NCBI GenBank assembly: GCA_032595685.2
Contig: CP159373.1
Location: forward strand, 1,137,001 to 1,201,000
DNA: 64,000 bases
Reading direction: 5' to 3'
Source of the DNA: Candidatus Electrothrix aestuarii
GTDB taxonomy: Bacteria; Desulfobacterota; Desulfobulbia; Desulfobulbales; Desulfobulbaceae
Shown: positions 53,299 to 62,728 of the stretch, piece after piece
Position numbering within the stretch: position 1 is the stretch's first letter
How the letters are laid out: each line of letters starts with the position of its first letter
Position numbers and translations under genes: made by a program
Notes under the pieces: model-generated
Told to the model about the DNA's origin: nothing
Seen by the model: the letters and a program-made list of their open reading frames with translations, nothing else
Databases searched by the model: none

Positions 53299-54222
53299 AT
53301 GGATTTTATACCTCAACATGATAGATGTCCATTGTGCCAGGCAGATCAATTACGGACATTTCAAGCCTATGCATCAGATATGTCAGGGGCGGTACGTGTT
53401 AATATCGTGGAATGTAGGCGGTGTGTGTTTGCCTGGCAATACCCTTTGGGACGGAATGAACAACAAAGTGTAGAGTTTTTTGAAACCGTATATGCTGATG
53501 AGGAACAAGCTCCGTCTGAATATTTTACCTCCGAGTATAAACGAAAGATTGCTCAACTGGAGTATGAATTTGTCGCAGGATTACCTGAAAAAGGCAAGAC
53601 ACTTCTGGACATTGGCGCGGGACCGGGGATATTTGCGGAGGTCGCCGCCGAACATGGTCGAACGGTGACTGCTGTCGATCCTGCCTTAGATGTCGAACGG
53701 CTTCAAAAGAAGCCTTCGATAACAGCCATAAAAGGCACTGTAGATTCTATTCAGCCTGAACAGCTTTTTGATGTCGTGACAATGTGGGATGTCATCGAGC
53801 ATACGACAGATCCGGTAGCACAAATCTTGAAAGCTAAGCAGCGTCTTCGGGAAGGAGGATGGCTTGTACTTGAGACCGGAAATTATAAAAGCGCCTTTCG
53901 GGTTCATAAAGGCCCCCGTCATTGGATGTATCAGGTGGAACACCGATGGTATTTTTCTCCGGAATCACTCAAAAAACTCCTTCAAAAGACAGGCTTTTCC
54001 GAATGTATTTTCTCCGATAGGATGTTGCGTCCCGGATGGACCGGCAGTGCAGACTATAAAGGGCCATCCGCACGTCGTACAGTGAAATCCATCCTGAAAG
54101 ATCCATTTCATCTGCCTCAGCATCTTTCACGATATATCTCTTTGCTCAACGTGAAGAACTGGGACAGAGCCGGAATAGAAATTTTTGCTATAGCCGCCAG
54201 GGCACCTAAAGTCGAGGCATGA
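53299..54222 (+). CDS. class I SAM-dependent methyltransferase
   Basis: 307 residues. N-terminal four-cysteine zinc-ribbon-like part (CPLCQADQ and CRRC), then a Rossmann methyltransferase core: TLLDIGAGPGIFAEVAAEHG (SAM loop, ~97-116) and VVTMWDVIEHTTDP. The C-terminal part includes YFSPESLKKLLQKTGF. Zinc-ribbon methyltransferases of this kind occur in sugar and lipid modification. Likely decorates the locus's glycan. Confidence 0.8.
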   Translation: MDFIPQHDRCPLCQADQLRTFQAYASDMSGAVRVNIVECRRCVFAWQYPLGRNEQQSVEFFETVYADEEQAPSEYFTSEYKRKIAQLEYEFVAGLPEKGKTLLDIGAGPGIFAEVAAEHGRTVTAVDPALDVERLQKKPSITAIKGTVDSIQPEQLFDVVTMWDVIEHTTDPVAQILKAKQRLREGGWLVLETGNYKSAFRVHKGPRHWMYQVEHRWYFSPESLKKLLQKTGFSECIFSDRMLRPGWTGSADYKGPSARRTVKSILKDPFHLPQHLSRYISLLNVKNWDRAGIEIFAIAARAPKVEA

Positions 54223-54283
54223 ATTCGCCCAGAAAGACGTTCTCAATACGAGAGGAGCTTTAAACATCAAAGGAAAAGAGGAT

Positions 54284-55483
54284 ATGCCTTCTGTAACAGA
54301 AAACAAGACGATGATTGTCTATACAAGTTCCTATATCGCTTCGAGCGAGGTGTGGGTCGGGCGCCAAGTTGCGATGCAAAAACAGTATCAGCCCATTGTC
54401 TGTTGCATCAAGAAAACCCATACGGATTTGTATCAAGGGGAAAGGGTGATTGCCTTAAAACCGTTATCACGAAAAAAACTTCGGATTGAGCAAGTACGCT
54501 ATGTCCTGTCTGGGCGAGGATGGCCGCGTTCGAAGTATCTCCGGGCCTGGAAGTTAGAGCAACAAATCGCCAGGTGGAAAGCCAAGCTTATCCATGTCCA
54601 CTTCCTCTGGAATGGAGTCATCCCGTTGCAAGCACGGCAGAAAAGCCAGATTCCCATCGTCTTTACCGCCCACGGCACTGATGTGAACAAGGCGCGTGTT
54701 GATATGGAGTATAGACGGTATTTACAGGAGTCTGTCTTTCCGAATGCCACATATATCTTGACCGGCTCCAATTTTTTAAAAGACAAGCTCCAGGAATTCG
54801 GCTGTCCGCCTGAAAAACTCCGAAATCATTATCAGGGCGCTCCAATTCCCTTCGAATGGAGGCAACAGCGGGATAATACGTCTGGTACCATCCGCATCGT
54901 GTGCGTGGCGTTGTTTAAGCCGGTGAAAGGCCATACCTATCTGATTGCAGCATTTCATAAGGCCATTCGGCAGAACCCGCGCCTTCGTTTGACATTAGTT
55001 GGCGACGGGCCGGAAAGAGACGAACTTGAGCGCCAAATTGCGCACCTGGGATTGACAGAGCAGGTAAAACTCACAGGCTGGCTTCCTCCACAGGATGTAC
55101 AAAAAATATTCCACGACTCTGACATGTGTGCGCAAATGAGCTATACCTTTATGCAAAAGGACGATAATATGGTGCTATCTGAAGAAGGACTGCCGGTCAG
55201 TCTGACAGAAGCCGCAAGTTACGGACTTCCCCTTCTGACAACGGATAGTGGCGGCATTCGTGAAATTTGCAGGCATGGCATCAATGGTTATCTGGTTCCG
55301 GAATGTGATAGTGACGCAATGGCGGAACGGATGCTTGAACTGGTCGAGAACCAGGAGCTATGTAAACAATTTGGACAAAAAAGTAGGGAGATTGCAGAAA
55401 GAGAATTCGACTGCCAGAAACAAGTTGACACATTAGAAACTCTGTATAACCAAATACTTGAGAAAAAGGACAGTTCTCTATAA
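54284..55483 (+). CDS. glycosyltransferase family 4
   Basis: 399 residues, GT-B fold. Acceptor half with IPIVFTAHGTDVNKARVD, donor half with RIVCVALFKPVKGHTYLI, LVGDGPERDELE and the retaining-GT4 signature SLTEAASYGLPLLTTDSGGI. It transfers a sugar from a nucleotide donor to a growing glycan. Complete. Confidence 0.9.
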   Translation: MPSVTENKTMIVYTSSYIASSEVWVGRQVAMQKQYQPIVCCIKKTHTDLYQGERVIALKPLSRKKLRIEQVRYVLSGRGWPRSKYLRAWKLEQQIARWKAKLIHVHFLWNGVIPLQARQKSQIPIVFTAHGTDVNKARVDMEYRRYLQESVFPNATYILTGSNFLKDKLQEFGCPPEKLRNHYQGAPIPFEWRQQRDNTSGTIRIVCVALFKPVKGHTYLIAAFHKAIRQNPRLRLTLVGDGPERDELERQIAHLGLTEQVKLTGWLPPQDVQKIFHDSDMCAQMSYTFMQKDDNMVLSEEGLPVSLTEAASYGLPLLTTDSGGIREICRHGINGYLVPECDSDAMAERMLELVENQELCKQFGQKSREIAEREFDCQKQVDTLETLYNQILEKKDSSL

Positions 55484-55510
55484 CATGCGTCCTTTCTTAC
55501 AAAAGACTCT

Positions 55511-55832
55511 ATGAAACTGCAACATGTGATACGAGGGAAATTAGGCTGTATCAAGCAAGAAATCTATGCCTATTGGAGTGACGTCATGTATCCTCTCCGG
55601 GAGGAACAGGTCAGAGCAGTCATCATCGCGCAAGGGCGAAGTGGAAGTACGGTTTTTGAGGATATTCTCTGTTCATCCGGTCATTTTACAGGTCATGGGG
55701 AGTTGCTTCGCAAGAAAGTTTTATTCCCACAGAAGTTCGTTGTCGGGTTCGCCAATGCCTGTGAGGGAAATTTTATTTGTCATGTCAAAATGGTCGGCCA
55801 TCAATCGCATCAAAAAAATCCGTCCCCTGTAT
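55511..55832 (+). pseudogene. sulfotransferase, N-terminal fragment
   Basis: About 105 residues with the PAPS 5'-phosphosulfate loop AVIIAQGRSGSTVFEDIL and HFTGHGELL. The frame runs into a MITE-like element at 55833 and then stops. The remaining ~150 residues of a normal sulfotransferase are absent. Confidence 0.7.
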
Positions 55833-56079
55833 TAGACATTATCGGAAATAAAAGTTTTTGACAATAAAAGAGTTAAGCATGTTTTCGTCTTTTATTTAAA
55901 ATGCCACCATGTGGCACAGCAAACAAGTTCTTTCGGGATTTTGGGCATTATTTGAGAAATTTCTGACCCAAATGCCCTCAAAATAGCATTTTAGATACCA
56001 CATTGTAAATGTTGAAACAAAAGACGAAAATGCAATTAAGTCATTTTTTTACAATAAGATTTATTTCCGATAATGTCTA
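55833..56079. mobile_element. MITE-like element with TA at both ends
   Basis: Arms 55833-55852 (TAGACATTATCGGAAATAAA) and 56060-56079 are perfect reverse complements. TA at both edges fits a TA target duplication, as in IS630/mariner-type elements. A second hairpin lies in the middle (GGGCATT...AATGCCC). 247 bp. It separates a sulfotransferase front fragment from an amidotransferase back fragment. Confidence 0.75.
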
Positions 56080-56521
56080 TTATATCGACCATAATAAAGA
56101 AAAAGTTAAAAAATTTCTCTCGGAGGAATTGGGCTGGAAGTGGTACGGCGGACACCACATGGAAAACCGCACGGCATACTTTACGAACAATTACTGGCTG
56201 CCGAAAAAGTTCAACATCGATCTGCGGTATTGTGAATTTTCCGCCCTGGTACGTTCCGGCCAGATGATGCGCGATAATGCGCTGGCACAGATTCAAGAAC
56301 CGAAACCTTTTGATCCCGGCATTTTGGAAGAAGTTAAGAAGCGACTGAGCCTGACCGATGAAGAATTCGAACAGATCATGGACGCCCCTAATAAAAGCTA
56401 TCGGGATTATCGGACGTATAAACAGCGTTTTGAAAAGATGCGTCCGTTGTTCTGGCTCATGTATAAATTGGACATGGTGCCGAAAAGTTTTTATCTGAAA
56501 TATACCCGGCGCTACGAATAA
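56080..56521 (+). pseudogene. N-acetyl sugar amidotransferase, C-terminal fragment
   Basis: The remaining end of a WbpG/PseA-like amidotransferase: LGWKWYGGHHMENRTAYFTN, then LPKKFNIDLRYCEFSALV and RSGQMMRDNAL, followed by a helical tail to RRYE. The N-terminal ATP-pyrophosphatase domain (about 220 residues) is missing, replaced by the element at 55833-56079. The family works with glutaminase subunits in amidino-sugar synthesis for O-antigen; no such subunits are seen. Confidence 0.7.
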
Positions 56522-56582
56522 CTCTGCTGGCCTATTGACAACGTAAAATTAACTCGCATGAAAAAACTATAGCAGAATCCAT

Positions 56583-56774
56583 ATGACTTGATACGATTTT
56601 TGTAACACATATCAGCGAAAATTTTGATACGTTTGGTAGGAGGATTGATGTGATTATAAACTGTCACCTTTGACCTTGAGCAAATCAAAACTCTCACAGA
56701 ATATAACGTATTGTGTTGCAAAAATCGTGATGCTTTTTGCTTTCAAACGCATTCAAAAAATCGTATCAAGTCAT
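56583..56774. mobile_element. MITE-like element with 19-bp inverted ends
   Basis: Arms ATGACTTGATACGATTTTT (56583-56601) and its exact complement (56756-56774) around 150 bp of AT-rich non-coding DNA. It lies in the gap between two gene fragments (56522-56892); nothing else is seen there. Confidence 0.7.
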
Positions 56775-56892
56775 TCGGTTATTGCTATATAAATATTCTC
56801 TTGACAAATTTCGGATGGTGCAGAACGGAGTTAGTTGAAAGCGCAGTGTATTAAGCTATAAGAGGCGACTCAACTAAACTCATGCAAGTACA

Positions 56893-57162
56893 TTGAAGGA
56901 AGATGGTATGCACTCAGGTTCATTGACATCATCCGGGATGAGCTTGATTTCATCGGCGAGTATTCTCCAAAAAGTGTATTTTCCCAGGCTTATTGTGCCG
57001 ATTGTGCCAGCGTTGAACAAACTTCTTGATTTCGTTGTCGCGTTCTTTATGCTGGTGATTTTAATGGTATGGTTCCGAATTCTGGAACGAACCCTCGATT
57101 CGAATGTTGTCCCCGATTACGAGCCCAATAGACCGTTGCATGATCCACGAGAGAATCCATAA
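56893..57162 (+). pseudogene. ABC-2 polysaccharide-export permease fragment
   Basis: A ~60-residue piece (LTSSGMSLISSASILQKVYF, then PRLIVPIVPALNKLLDFVVA) that matches the middle of Wzm/KpsM-type permeases. Both ends are lost, and after VWF the sequence turns to charged filler. The matching Wzt ATPase is not in the window. Confidence 0.65.
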
Positions 57163-57176
57163 AGAGAGGTTTAATA

Positions 57177-58037
57177 ATGTGTTCCCCAAGCTACCAGCAT
57201 TTTCTTATTACCCGGTTTAACGCACCCCTAGTGGAACTAGATGGAAGACTCCCCGATCATGACTGGCTTGTTCACCGATTTGCACTTTTCGACGAGTTTT
57301 GTTTTCCGTCCGTGTGTGCTCAGACAAACAATGCTTTCGTATGGTTAGTCTTCTTCGACGAAAAGACGCCGAAGGAGTTCCGTCATCGGATCCAAAATTA
57401 CCGTGAACTTCCAGCGTTCACACCATGTTTTGTGGAATATCTGGATCAGTACGTCCTCCAGAGAGTGATAACTGAACATCGCAACGGTTCAAGATGGGTC
57501 ATATCATCGCGACTCGACAACGATGATGCGATTTGCTGCCGCTTTATTGAGAGGGTGCAGGATGAATTCCGACCAGAGCATCTGCGATTCTTGAACTTCC
57601 GGTACGGATACTACTGGCATGCGGACCGGATCTACCGCATGGAGGACATGTCAAGTCCTTTCGTTTCGCTTATTGAGGAAGGACAACGAGTTACCAGTGC
57701 AATGTCGTACGACCATACCGCAATACGAAAGACCGGACCCGTTTTTCAGATTGAGGATATCCCTGGATATCTTCAGGTAATCCATGATCGGAACCTGGCG
57801 AACCGGCTCCCGAGGTCGGCTTGGCGCGTACCAAGGAGCTTTTTGAGTGAGCTGTTTCCGTTACCGGTGCTGAGAGGGAGGGATAATCAGTTTGAGATCT
57901 GGCTGGATTGGTGCGACAGCTTTCTCAGAACATGCGTGCGTAGCGTGCTTCCATCGCGAGTAAGGCGTCTAATTCTTCTTCGTCGAATCGGTTCGACTGG
58001 GGCGGCTTCTCCCACAGAGCAAGAAGAAAAATTGTGA
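57177..58037 (+). CDS. putative rhamnosyltransferase-like protein
   Basis: 286 residues. QHFLITRFNAPLVELDGRLP at the N-terminus and WVISSRLDNDDAICCRFIER, with the Asp-rich DNDD likely at the donor site. Resembles the 'putative rhamnosyl transferase' (Rhamno_transf, PF11316) group. Soluble, no signal peptide. Its codon use is more G/C-rich than that of the next gene, a sign of separate origin. Confidence 0.65.
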   Translation: MCSPSYQHFLITRFNAPLVELDGRLPDHDWLVHRFALFDEFCFPSVCAQTNNAFVWLVFFDEKTPKEFRHRIQNYRELPAFTPCFVEYLDQYVLQRVITEHRNGSRWVISSRLDNDDAICCRFIERVQDEFRPEHLRFLNFRYGYYWHADRIYRMEDMSSPFVSLIEEGQRVTSAMSYDHTAIRKTGPVFQIEDIPGYLQVIHDRNLANRLPRSAWRVPRSFLSELFPLPVLRGRDNQFEIWLDWCDSFLRTCVRSVLPSRVRRLILLRRIGSTGAASPTEQEEKL

Positions 58038-58126
58038 GCGAATATTCCATGCTAATTGTAAGTGTTGTGCGTGAATTGGCTGGTTTGGACTCTTAACTTA
58101 ATGATATTGCGCGGGCGCTCTAAAGT

Positions 58127-58813
58127 ATGAATGATATGTTTAAGACAGTAGTGCGGTTGATGCAGTATCATCCTGACGAATTGCTTCATCGAGTAAAAAT
58201 AAGATATCGAAGCCTTTACCGTGAAATAGTGTTTATGCATATACCTAAAAATGCCGGCACCAGTATAAAAAGACTATGTAGATATAACGGAATTACTATT
58301 CATGGTCATGATATACGCTCTGAGGGATATGTCTTTCTTGATGAATATATTAAGACACGGAGAATAAGACCTTACGTATTCGCAATCGTGCGTAACCCGT
58401 GGGATCGTGTTGTGTCAAGTTATTTTTATCTTGTTTCAGGTGGTTACGGCCTCACAGATCAGATGGACAAGGAAAAATATCTCCAGGGATTAGGTGCTAA
58501 GGATTTTGAAAAGTTTGTAATGACTGTTTTAGCTGAACGTAAAATATTAAAGCAACTTCATTTCAAGCCTCAGGTAGACTGGGTGTATTTCGGTGGAAAA
58601 AGTATAGTGGATAAGGTGTATAAATTTGAAAACTTAAACGATGGGATGCGGGATTTAGGTAAAAAATTTAAGCTTGATGTGAGTGAGCTAACACGTATAA
58701 ATAAATCAGATCATCTGGACTATAGGACATATTATAATCGTGAGACTATCGAAATTGTAGGCAACATTTATAGTAAAGATATCGAAATGTGGAACTATAA
58801 GTTTGATAGTTGA
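58127..58813 (+). CDS. sulfotransferase (Sulfotransfer_2 type)
   Basis: 228 residues. IVFMHIPKNAGTSIKRLCRY is the PAPS 5'-phosphosulfate loop, and VFAIVRNPWDRVVSSYFYLV the 3'-phosphate strand (Arg-Ser type). Complete and of usual length. It transfers sulfate from PAPS to a glycan. AT-rich against its neighbours. One of two intact sulfotransferase genes here; a third is broken. Confidence 0.85.
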   Translation: MNDMFKTVVRLMQYHPDELLHRVKIRYRSLYREIVFMHIPKNAGTSIKRLCRYNGITIHGHDIRSEGYVFLDEYIKTRRIRPYVFAIVRNPWDRVVSSYFYLVSGGYGLTDQMDKEKYLQGLGAKDFEKFVMTVLAERKILKQLHFKPQVDWVYFGGKSIVDKVYKFENLNDGMRDLGKKFKLDVSELTRINKSDHLDYRTYYNRETIEIVGNIYSKDIEMWNYKFDS

Positions 58814-58963
58814 ATATGAAAATCGAATTAAATATAAGTCATAGGGTGGTGTACTTGTTTTGCGGTCATGTGAAATCAAGTCGTCGTTGGATGATTCCGA
58901 CAGCTACTAGCGAGTGTTACGATAGTAGAGGATTGAACAATACAAAGACCCAGGTTGGGTATT

Positions 58964-60040
58964 ATGCAAGAATATTGTGCCATGTTGGATGAACAAAATT
59001 CTGGATGGATGCAATCAGGATGCAGTAAGGGTTTGTTTTCTGTGATTGTGCCCACTTACAACCGCAAGAAGCTGCTTTTAAGGGCACTGGATTCCGTGAA
59101 ACACCAAACATATCGACCCATTGAGGTGGTGGTGGTAGACGATGGGTCCACGGATGGCACAGCGGAGGCAGTCCAGGACTGGAAGCGTAATGCGTGCTCA
59201 GACGGGCAACTCGACCTGAAGTATATTTACCAGGATAATCAGGGGGCGCCTGTCGCCAGGAATCGTGCTCTCCAGGAATCGCAAGGTGAGTTCATCCAGT
59301 ATCTTGATTCAGATGACGAGCTGTATAAGACGGGACTGGCTGATGCCTTTGAGATGTTCAGGAAATATCCAGAATACGACTGTATCCACTCGGGGTTCGA
59401 CCGGGTTTGCGGACAATGCGGACAGGTGTTGGACTCGTATACTCCCAGGTCTATGAACAACGCTCTGGAGGGCTACATGAAGGGCGCTCTCTGGGGAAAT
59501 ACTTGCGACTTTGCAGAAAGACGCTCGTTTGTCATGCGTGTCGGGCCCTGGGATGAGGAGCTCATTGTGGCTCAAGACCTGGACTACACGCACCGTCGAT
59601 TACTACTGGCTCGAAATGTCGGCTTCTTGGCCAGACGACAATTTGTGTGTTACCGTGGGGCTGCCTCACAGATTAGCGATCACCGTTATACGCGTGACGG
59701 CTGGGCAATCCGCTTGATGATCGAAGAGCGTTTTGTGGATGCGTTATCTCGCAGAGATGACATTGATCAGGAAGCACGTCGGGTATACGCGGAGAAACTG
59801 TACTACATCGCTGTCAGAGTATCAGGTGAAGGAGCGCCGGATATTGGTAGACGGTACGGAGAACTCGCCGAGCGGGTATACTGCTTACCGTTGAGCAGCG
59901 GAGGTAAGCGGATGAGACTCCTTTGGCGAGGTGGAAAAACGGTGTGCAGGATGTGGGGCTTCGGTCGGAAAGTCAGGAGGTGGATACGCCAGCGTAGGGG
60001 GCTTGTTAAACCGCCGCACGTCTGCGGCACTATTAACTGA
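58964..60040 (+). CDS. glycosyltransferase family 2, copy 1
   Basis: About 358 residues from the ATG at 58964. GT-A core: FSVIVPTYNRKKLLLRALDS, VVVVDDGSTDGT (donor Asp), GEFIQYLDSDDELY (DxD), NTCDFAERRSFVMRVGPWDE. The C-terminal ~100 residues are helical and basic. Similar over its whole length to the next gene, so the two are likely tandem duplicates that have diverged. Confidence 0.88.
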   Translation: MQEYCAMLDEQNSGWMQSGCSKGLFSVIVPTYNRKKLLLRALDSVKHQTYRPIEVVVVDDGSTDGTAEAVQDWKRNACSDGQLDLKYIYQDNQGAPVARNRALQESQGEFIQYLDSDDELYKTGLADAFEMFRKYPEYDCIHSGFDRVCGQCGQVLDSYTPRSMNNALEGYMKGALWGNTCDFAERRSFVMRVGPWDEELIVAQDLDYTHRRLLLARNVGFLARRQFVCYRGAASQISDHRYTRDGWAIRLMIEERFVDALSRRDDIDQEARRVYAEKLYYIAVRVSGEGAPDIGRRYGELAERVYCLPLSSGGKRMRLLWRGGKTVCRMWGFGRKVRRWIRQRRGLVKPPHVCGTIN

Positions 60041-60156
60041 AGTTGACAACGCGTCACGATGAGCGTCACAGGATTAGTTGAAGATAGCACATAAAGACGG
60101 CAACTACGAGGATTGGCAGGAGTCTGGCACCAACAGCATATTTGCGGGACAGCACA

Positions 60157-61227
60157 ATGAATATGGGGACACGACGAATCAAGAAAGATTACGTGCAAAA
60201 TCTGATATCGGTTATCATGCCGACCTACAATCGGGCGAACCTTATTGTTGAAGCACTCAATTCGGTTATGCGTCAAAGTTATCGTCCGATTGAAATACAG
60301 GTGGTGGATGATGGCTCGACGGATGCGACGTCGGAGGTCGTGCGTGATTGGGAACGAAAATATTCAGAAAATAACGATCTCGTGTTGAGATACCACTATC
60401 AGGAGAATGCAGGCCCTTCGGCAGCCAGAAATAAGGGATTACTCCAATCACAGGGGGAATATATTCAGTTTCTGGACTCAGACGACCTGATTTCTCCCGA
60501 AAGGCTGGAGATTTTGGCCGGTATTTTTCAGCAGGATCCAGACGTCGATTTTATTCACACCGGGTTTGACGGGTTCTGTGCTGACTGTGGGGAGGTAATT
60601 GAAACACACTATGGCAAGCCGGATCAAGATCAACTGGAAGTGGCATTAAAAGGCAGACTGTGGCCCAATACCCTGCGATCCGCGTTCAGGCGGTCTTTAG
60701 CCGCCGCTACCGGTCCTTGGAATGAAGAAATGACCTGCTTTGAAGACTATGAATATGTGGTCCGAGCCATTGGTAAAGCCAAAAAATGTGTGGCGTTGCG
60801 TGAAATTCTGGCCTCAGCCCGCCGGGGCGGGGGGATGCGGGTCAGTGACAATTTACGCACTTATCAGGGAAGGACTTTTCGGATTATGTGTGAATCTGCG
60901 TTATTGGAAGTAATTCGGGAGAGAACCGACATTCCTCTATACGCGAGACAAGAATTTTCATCTCGACTCTACGGTTTGGGGTTACGTTGCAATGCCAGAG
61001 GGTGGTCAGATTTAGGAAAACGTTGTGCCAAAATAGCAAAAAAAGCTTCTGCCGGGGGGCTTGATGCAAAGGGGCAAAGGAGGCGTTTAGCATATTGGTT
61101 AGGTAAATGGGGCGGACTCTCCTATAAATTTGTCGGAGATCTTAAATATCAGTTGACAGCCTCAAAATCAATAATAAATACTGATCATGTATGTAGCGAG
61201 AAAACAAAGAAAAACATTGAAGCGTAA
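60157..61227 (+). CDS. glycosyltransferase family 2, copy 2
   Basis: About 356 residues from the ATG at 60157 (MNMGTRRIKK). LISVIMPTYNRANLIVEALN, IQVVDDGSTDATSEVV, GEYIQFLDSDDLIS, then LRSAFRRSLAAATGPWNEEM. Same order of motifs as copy 1, including FDGFCADCGEVIETH matching FDRVCGQCGQVLDSY. Likely adds a related sugar. Confidence 0.88.
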   Translation: MNMGTRRIKKDYVQNLISVIMPTYNRANLIVEALNSVMRQSYRPIEIQVVDDGSTDATSEVVRDWERKYSENNDLVLRYHYQENAGPSAARNKGLLQSQGEYIQFLDSDDLISPERLEILAGIFQQDPDVDFIHTGFDGFCADCGEVIETHYGKPDQDQLEVALKGRLWPNTLRSAFRRSLAAATGPWNEEMTCFEDYEYVVRAIGKAKKCVALREILASARRGGGMRVSDNLRTYQGRTFRIMCESALLEVIRERTDIPLYARQEFSSRLYGLGLRCNARGWSDLGKRCAKIAKKASAGGLDAKGQRRRLAYWLGKWGGLSYKFVGDLKYQLTASKSIINTDHVCSEKTKKNIEA

Positions 61228-61507
61228 ATAAACAACCTACGTCGCCAATCCAGTACCTCCAGAGCTTGAGGCGTATAACAAAAACTGATAGTCATTCTGC
61301 TGGTTGTTGTCATTGACCGCTCGAATGCTTATTTTTCAGTATATGAGATAGTTAGTGCTGGAAGGAGAGCGTTATGGCTGAACTTGCAAAGATAGGTACT
61401 TTTTTCCAAATCCTGTTTGCCCTGATTATGAACAGCTACAGGAAAGCAGAAACAATAGGTTCTATTTGTTAACATCGTCAGGTGGTATGAAAACACAAAG
61501 AGGGCAC

Positions 61508-62185
61508 ATGGAGAAGCCAAAAATATTTGGAATAGGTCTAAATAAGACTGGAACGACAACCTTGGGACAATGCGGAGAAATTTTGGGACTCCGTTGCACT
61601 GGTTGTAACCCAAGGCTTCTTGAAGATTTTGTTGTCAGAAACGATTTTTCCCGAATCGTTCAACATGTAAGCCGGTATGATTTATTTGAAGATTGGCCAT
61701 GGCCTCTGATTTATAAACAACTTGACGAGATGTTTCCAGGGAGTAAGTTTATTCTTACAGTACGTAGTTCAGCGGAAACATGGCTTGAGAGCCTAAAAAA
61801 ACATTCTATGCGGACGCATCCTACAAAACATTGTCGAAAACTAGCATATAATTTTAATTTTCCGCACAAGCATGAGAAAGAGCACGTTGAATTCTATATA
61901 AAGCACAATGACTGTGTCCGCTCATACTTTGATAATCGGAGAAACGACTTCGTGGAATTGTGTTGGGAAAATGGTGATGGGTTTGAAAAACTATGCAACT
62001 TCTTGGGGTATGATGTTCCTGATGTTCCATTTCCGCATGCTAACAAAGGAATAAATAATCAAGTAGGGAAGAGGCGATTGCTGACAAATAAGTTGTTGAG
62101 CAAAATAGATAGACAGGACAGTTGGTTAACTCAACAAATTATTGCACTGGTTCTTTACTCCGTTGCGCTTCGTAAGAAAAAGTGA
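61508..62185 (+). CDS. sulfotransferase-family protein
   Basis: About 225 residues from the ATG at 61508 (MEKPKIFGIGLNKTGTTTLG), with AAGAGG just before; an in-frame ATG at 61487 is possible. GIGLNKTGTTTL is the PAPS loop, FILTVRSSAETWLESL the Arg-Ser strand. C-terminal FEKLCNFLGYDVPDVPFPHANKG is typical of Sulfotransfer_4-like enzymes. Confidence 0.82.
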   Translation: MEKPKIFGIGLNKTGTTTLGQCGEILGLRCTGCNPRLLEDFVVRNDFSRIVQHVSRYDLFEDWPWPLIYKQLDEMFPGSKFILTVRSSAETWLESLKKHSMRTHPTKHCRKLAYNFNFPHKHEKEHVEFYIKHNDCVRSYFDNRRNDFVELCWENGDGFEKLCNFLGYDVPDVPFPHANKGINNQVGKRRLLTNKLLSKIDRQDSWLTQQIIALVLYSVALRKKK

Positions 62186-62254
62186 GTTCAAACGTTAGCC
62201 GCATAACCTGACATTGAACTGATTGGGCTTGGTTCTAAGTTCGGCCAATCTCCT

Positions 62255-62359
62255 CTAAGCGGCCATAGCCAAATAATTCCTCGGACGTGGCGGATAGTCC
62301 ATATTGTTCAAGAGGTGCTCAAAAAGATTCCCATGTTCGTCCTCGAAAAATCTCAAAGC
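62255..62359 (-). pseudogene. transposase C-terminal remnant
   Basis: 34 codons on the minus strand ending in a stop: RFFEDEHGNLFEHLLNNMDY, then PPRPRNYLAMAA. Asp/Glu-His and Pro-Arg patterns look like the tail of a DDE transposase that I recall in IS of related bacteria. No upstream part is present. The assignment is by pattern only. Confidence 0.4.
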
Positions 62360-62447
62360 AGGAGTCTATTATCTTCCCATTCGCTCACTTAAAATTAGGA
62401 AAAATTAATTCTGAACAGGACTTGTAAAATTTCAAGCAGAGCCTATT

Positions 62448-62625
62448 GGGCGCATTCCCTGATTCTTAATCGCTGAATAACTACTTGTAAAACCATTAGC
62501 TATATTGGCCAAAAAACTTACCGGGGCTTATTTCCTCTCTATTTTTATAAAAAAATATCTCTCTTATCGTAATATTTGCAGTGTGTTGATGTGGTAGAAT
62601 AAATTAATAAATAGGGAATGCTCCC
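62448..62625. mobile_element. MITE-like element, second copy of GGGAGCATTCCC family
   Basis: Left end GGGCGCATTCCCT at 62448 and right end AGGGAATGCTCCC finishing at 62625; 19 of 23 bases of the ends agree in inverted order. AT-rich, non-coding. Together with the copies at 48173 and 63850 it marks a repeat family. Confidence 0.55.
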
Positions 62626-62679
62626 GAGCCTATTTGGGTATGAAATTGAGCTGGAACTCTTTTTTTACATTTAACAGCT

Positions 62680-62700
62680 ACCCGCCTAAAGGCGAGGGGG
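62680..62700 (+). repeat. IS200/IS605-like end hairpin
   Basis: ACCCGCCTAAAGGCGAGGGG followed by GTTTAA: a small hairpin (CGCC-TAAA-GGCG) as seen at the right ends of IS200/IS605 elements and their remnants. No TnpA or TnpB gene is near, so this is at most a remnant. It lies just before the methyltransferase start. Confidence 0.35.
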
Positions 62701-62728
62701 TTTAACCTTGGAAAAGGACGAATAAATT

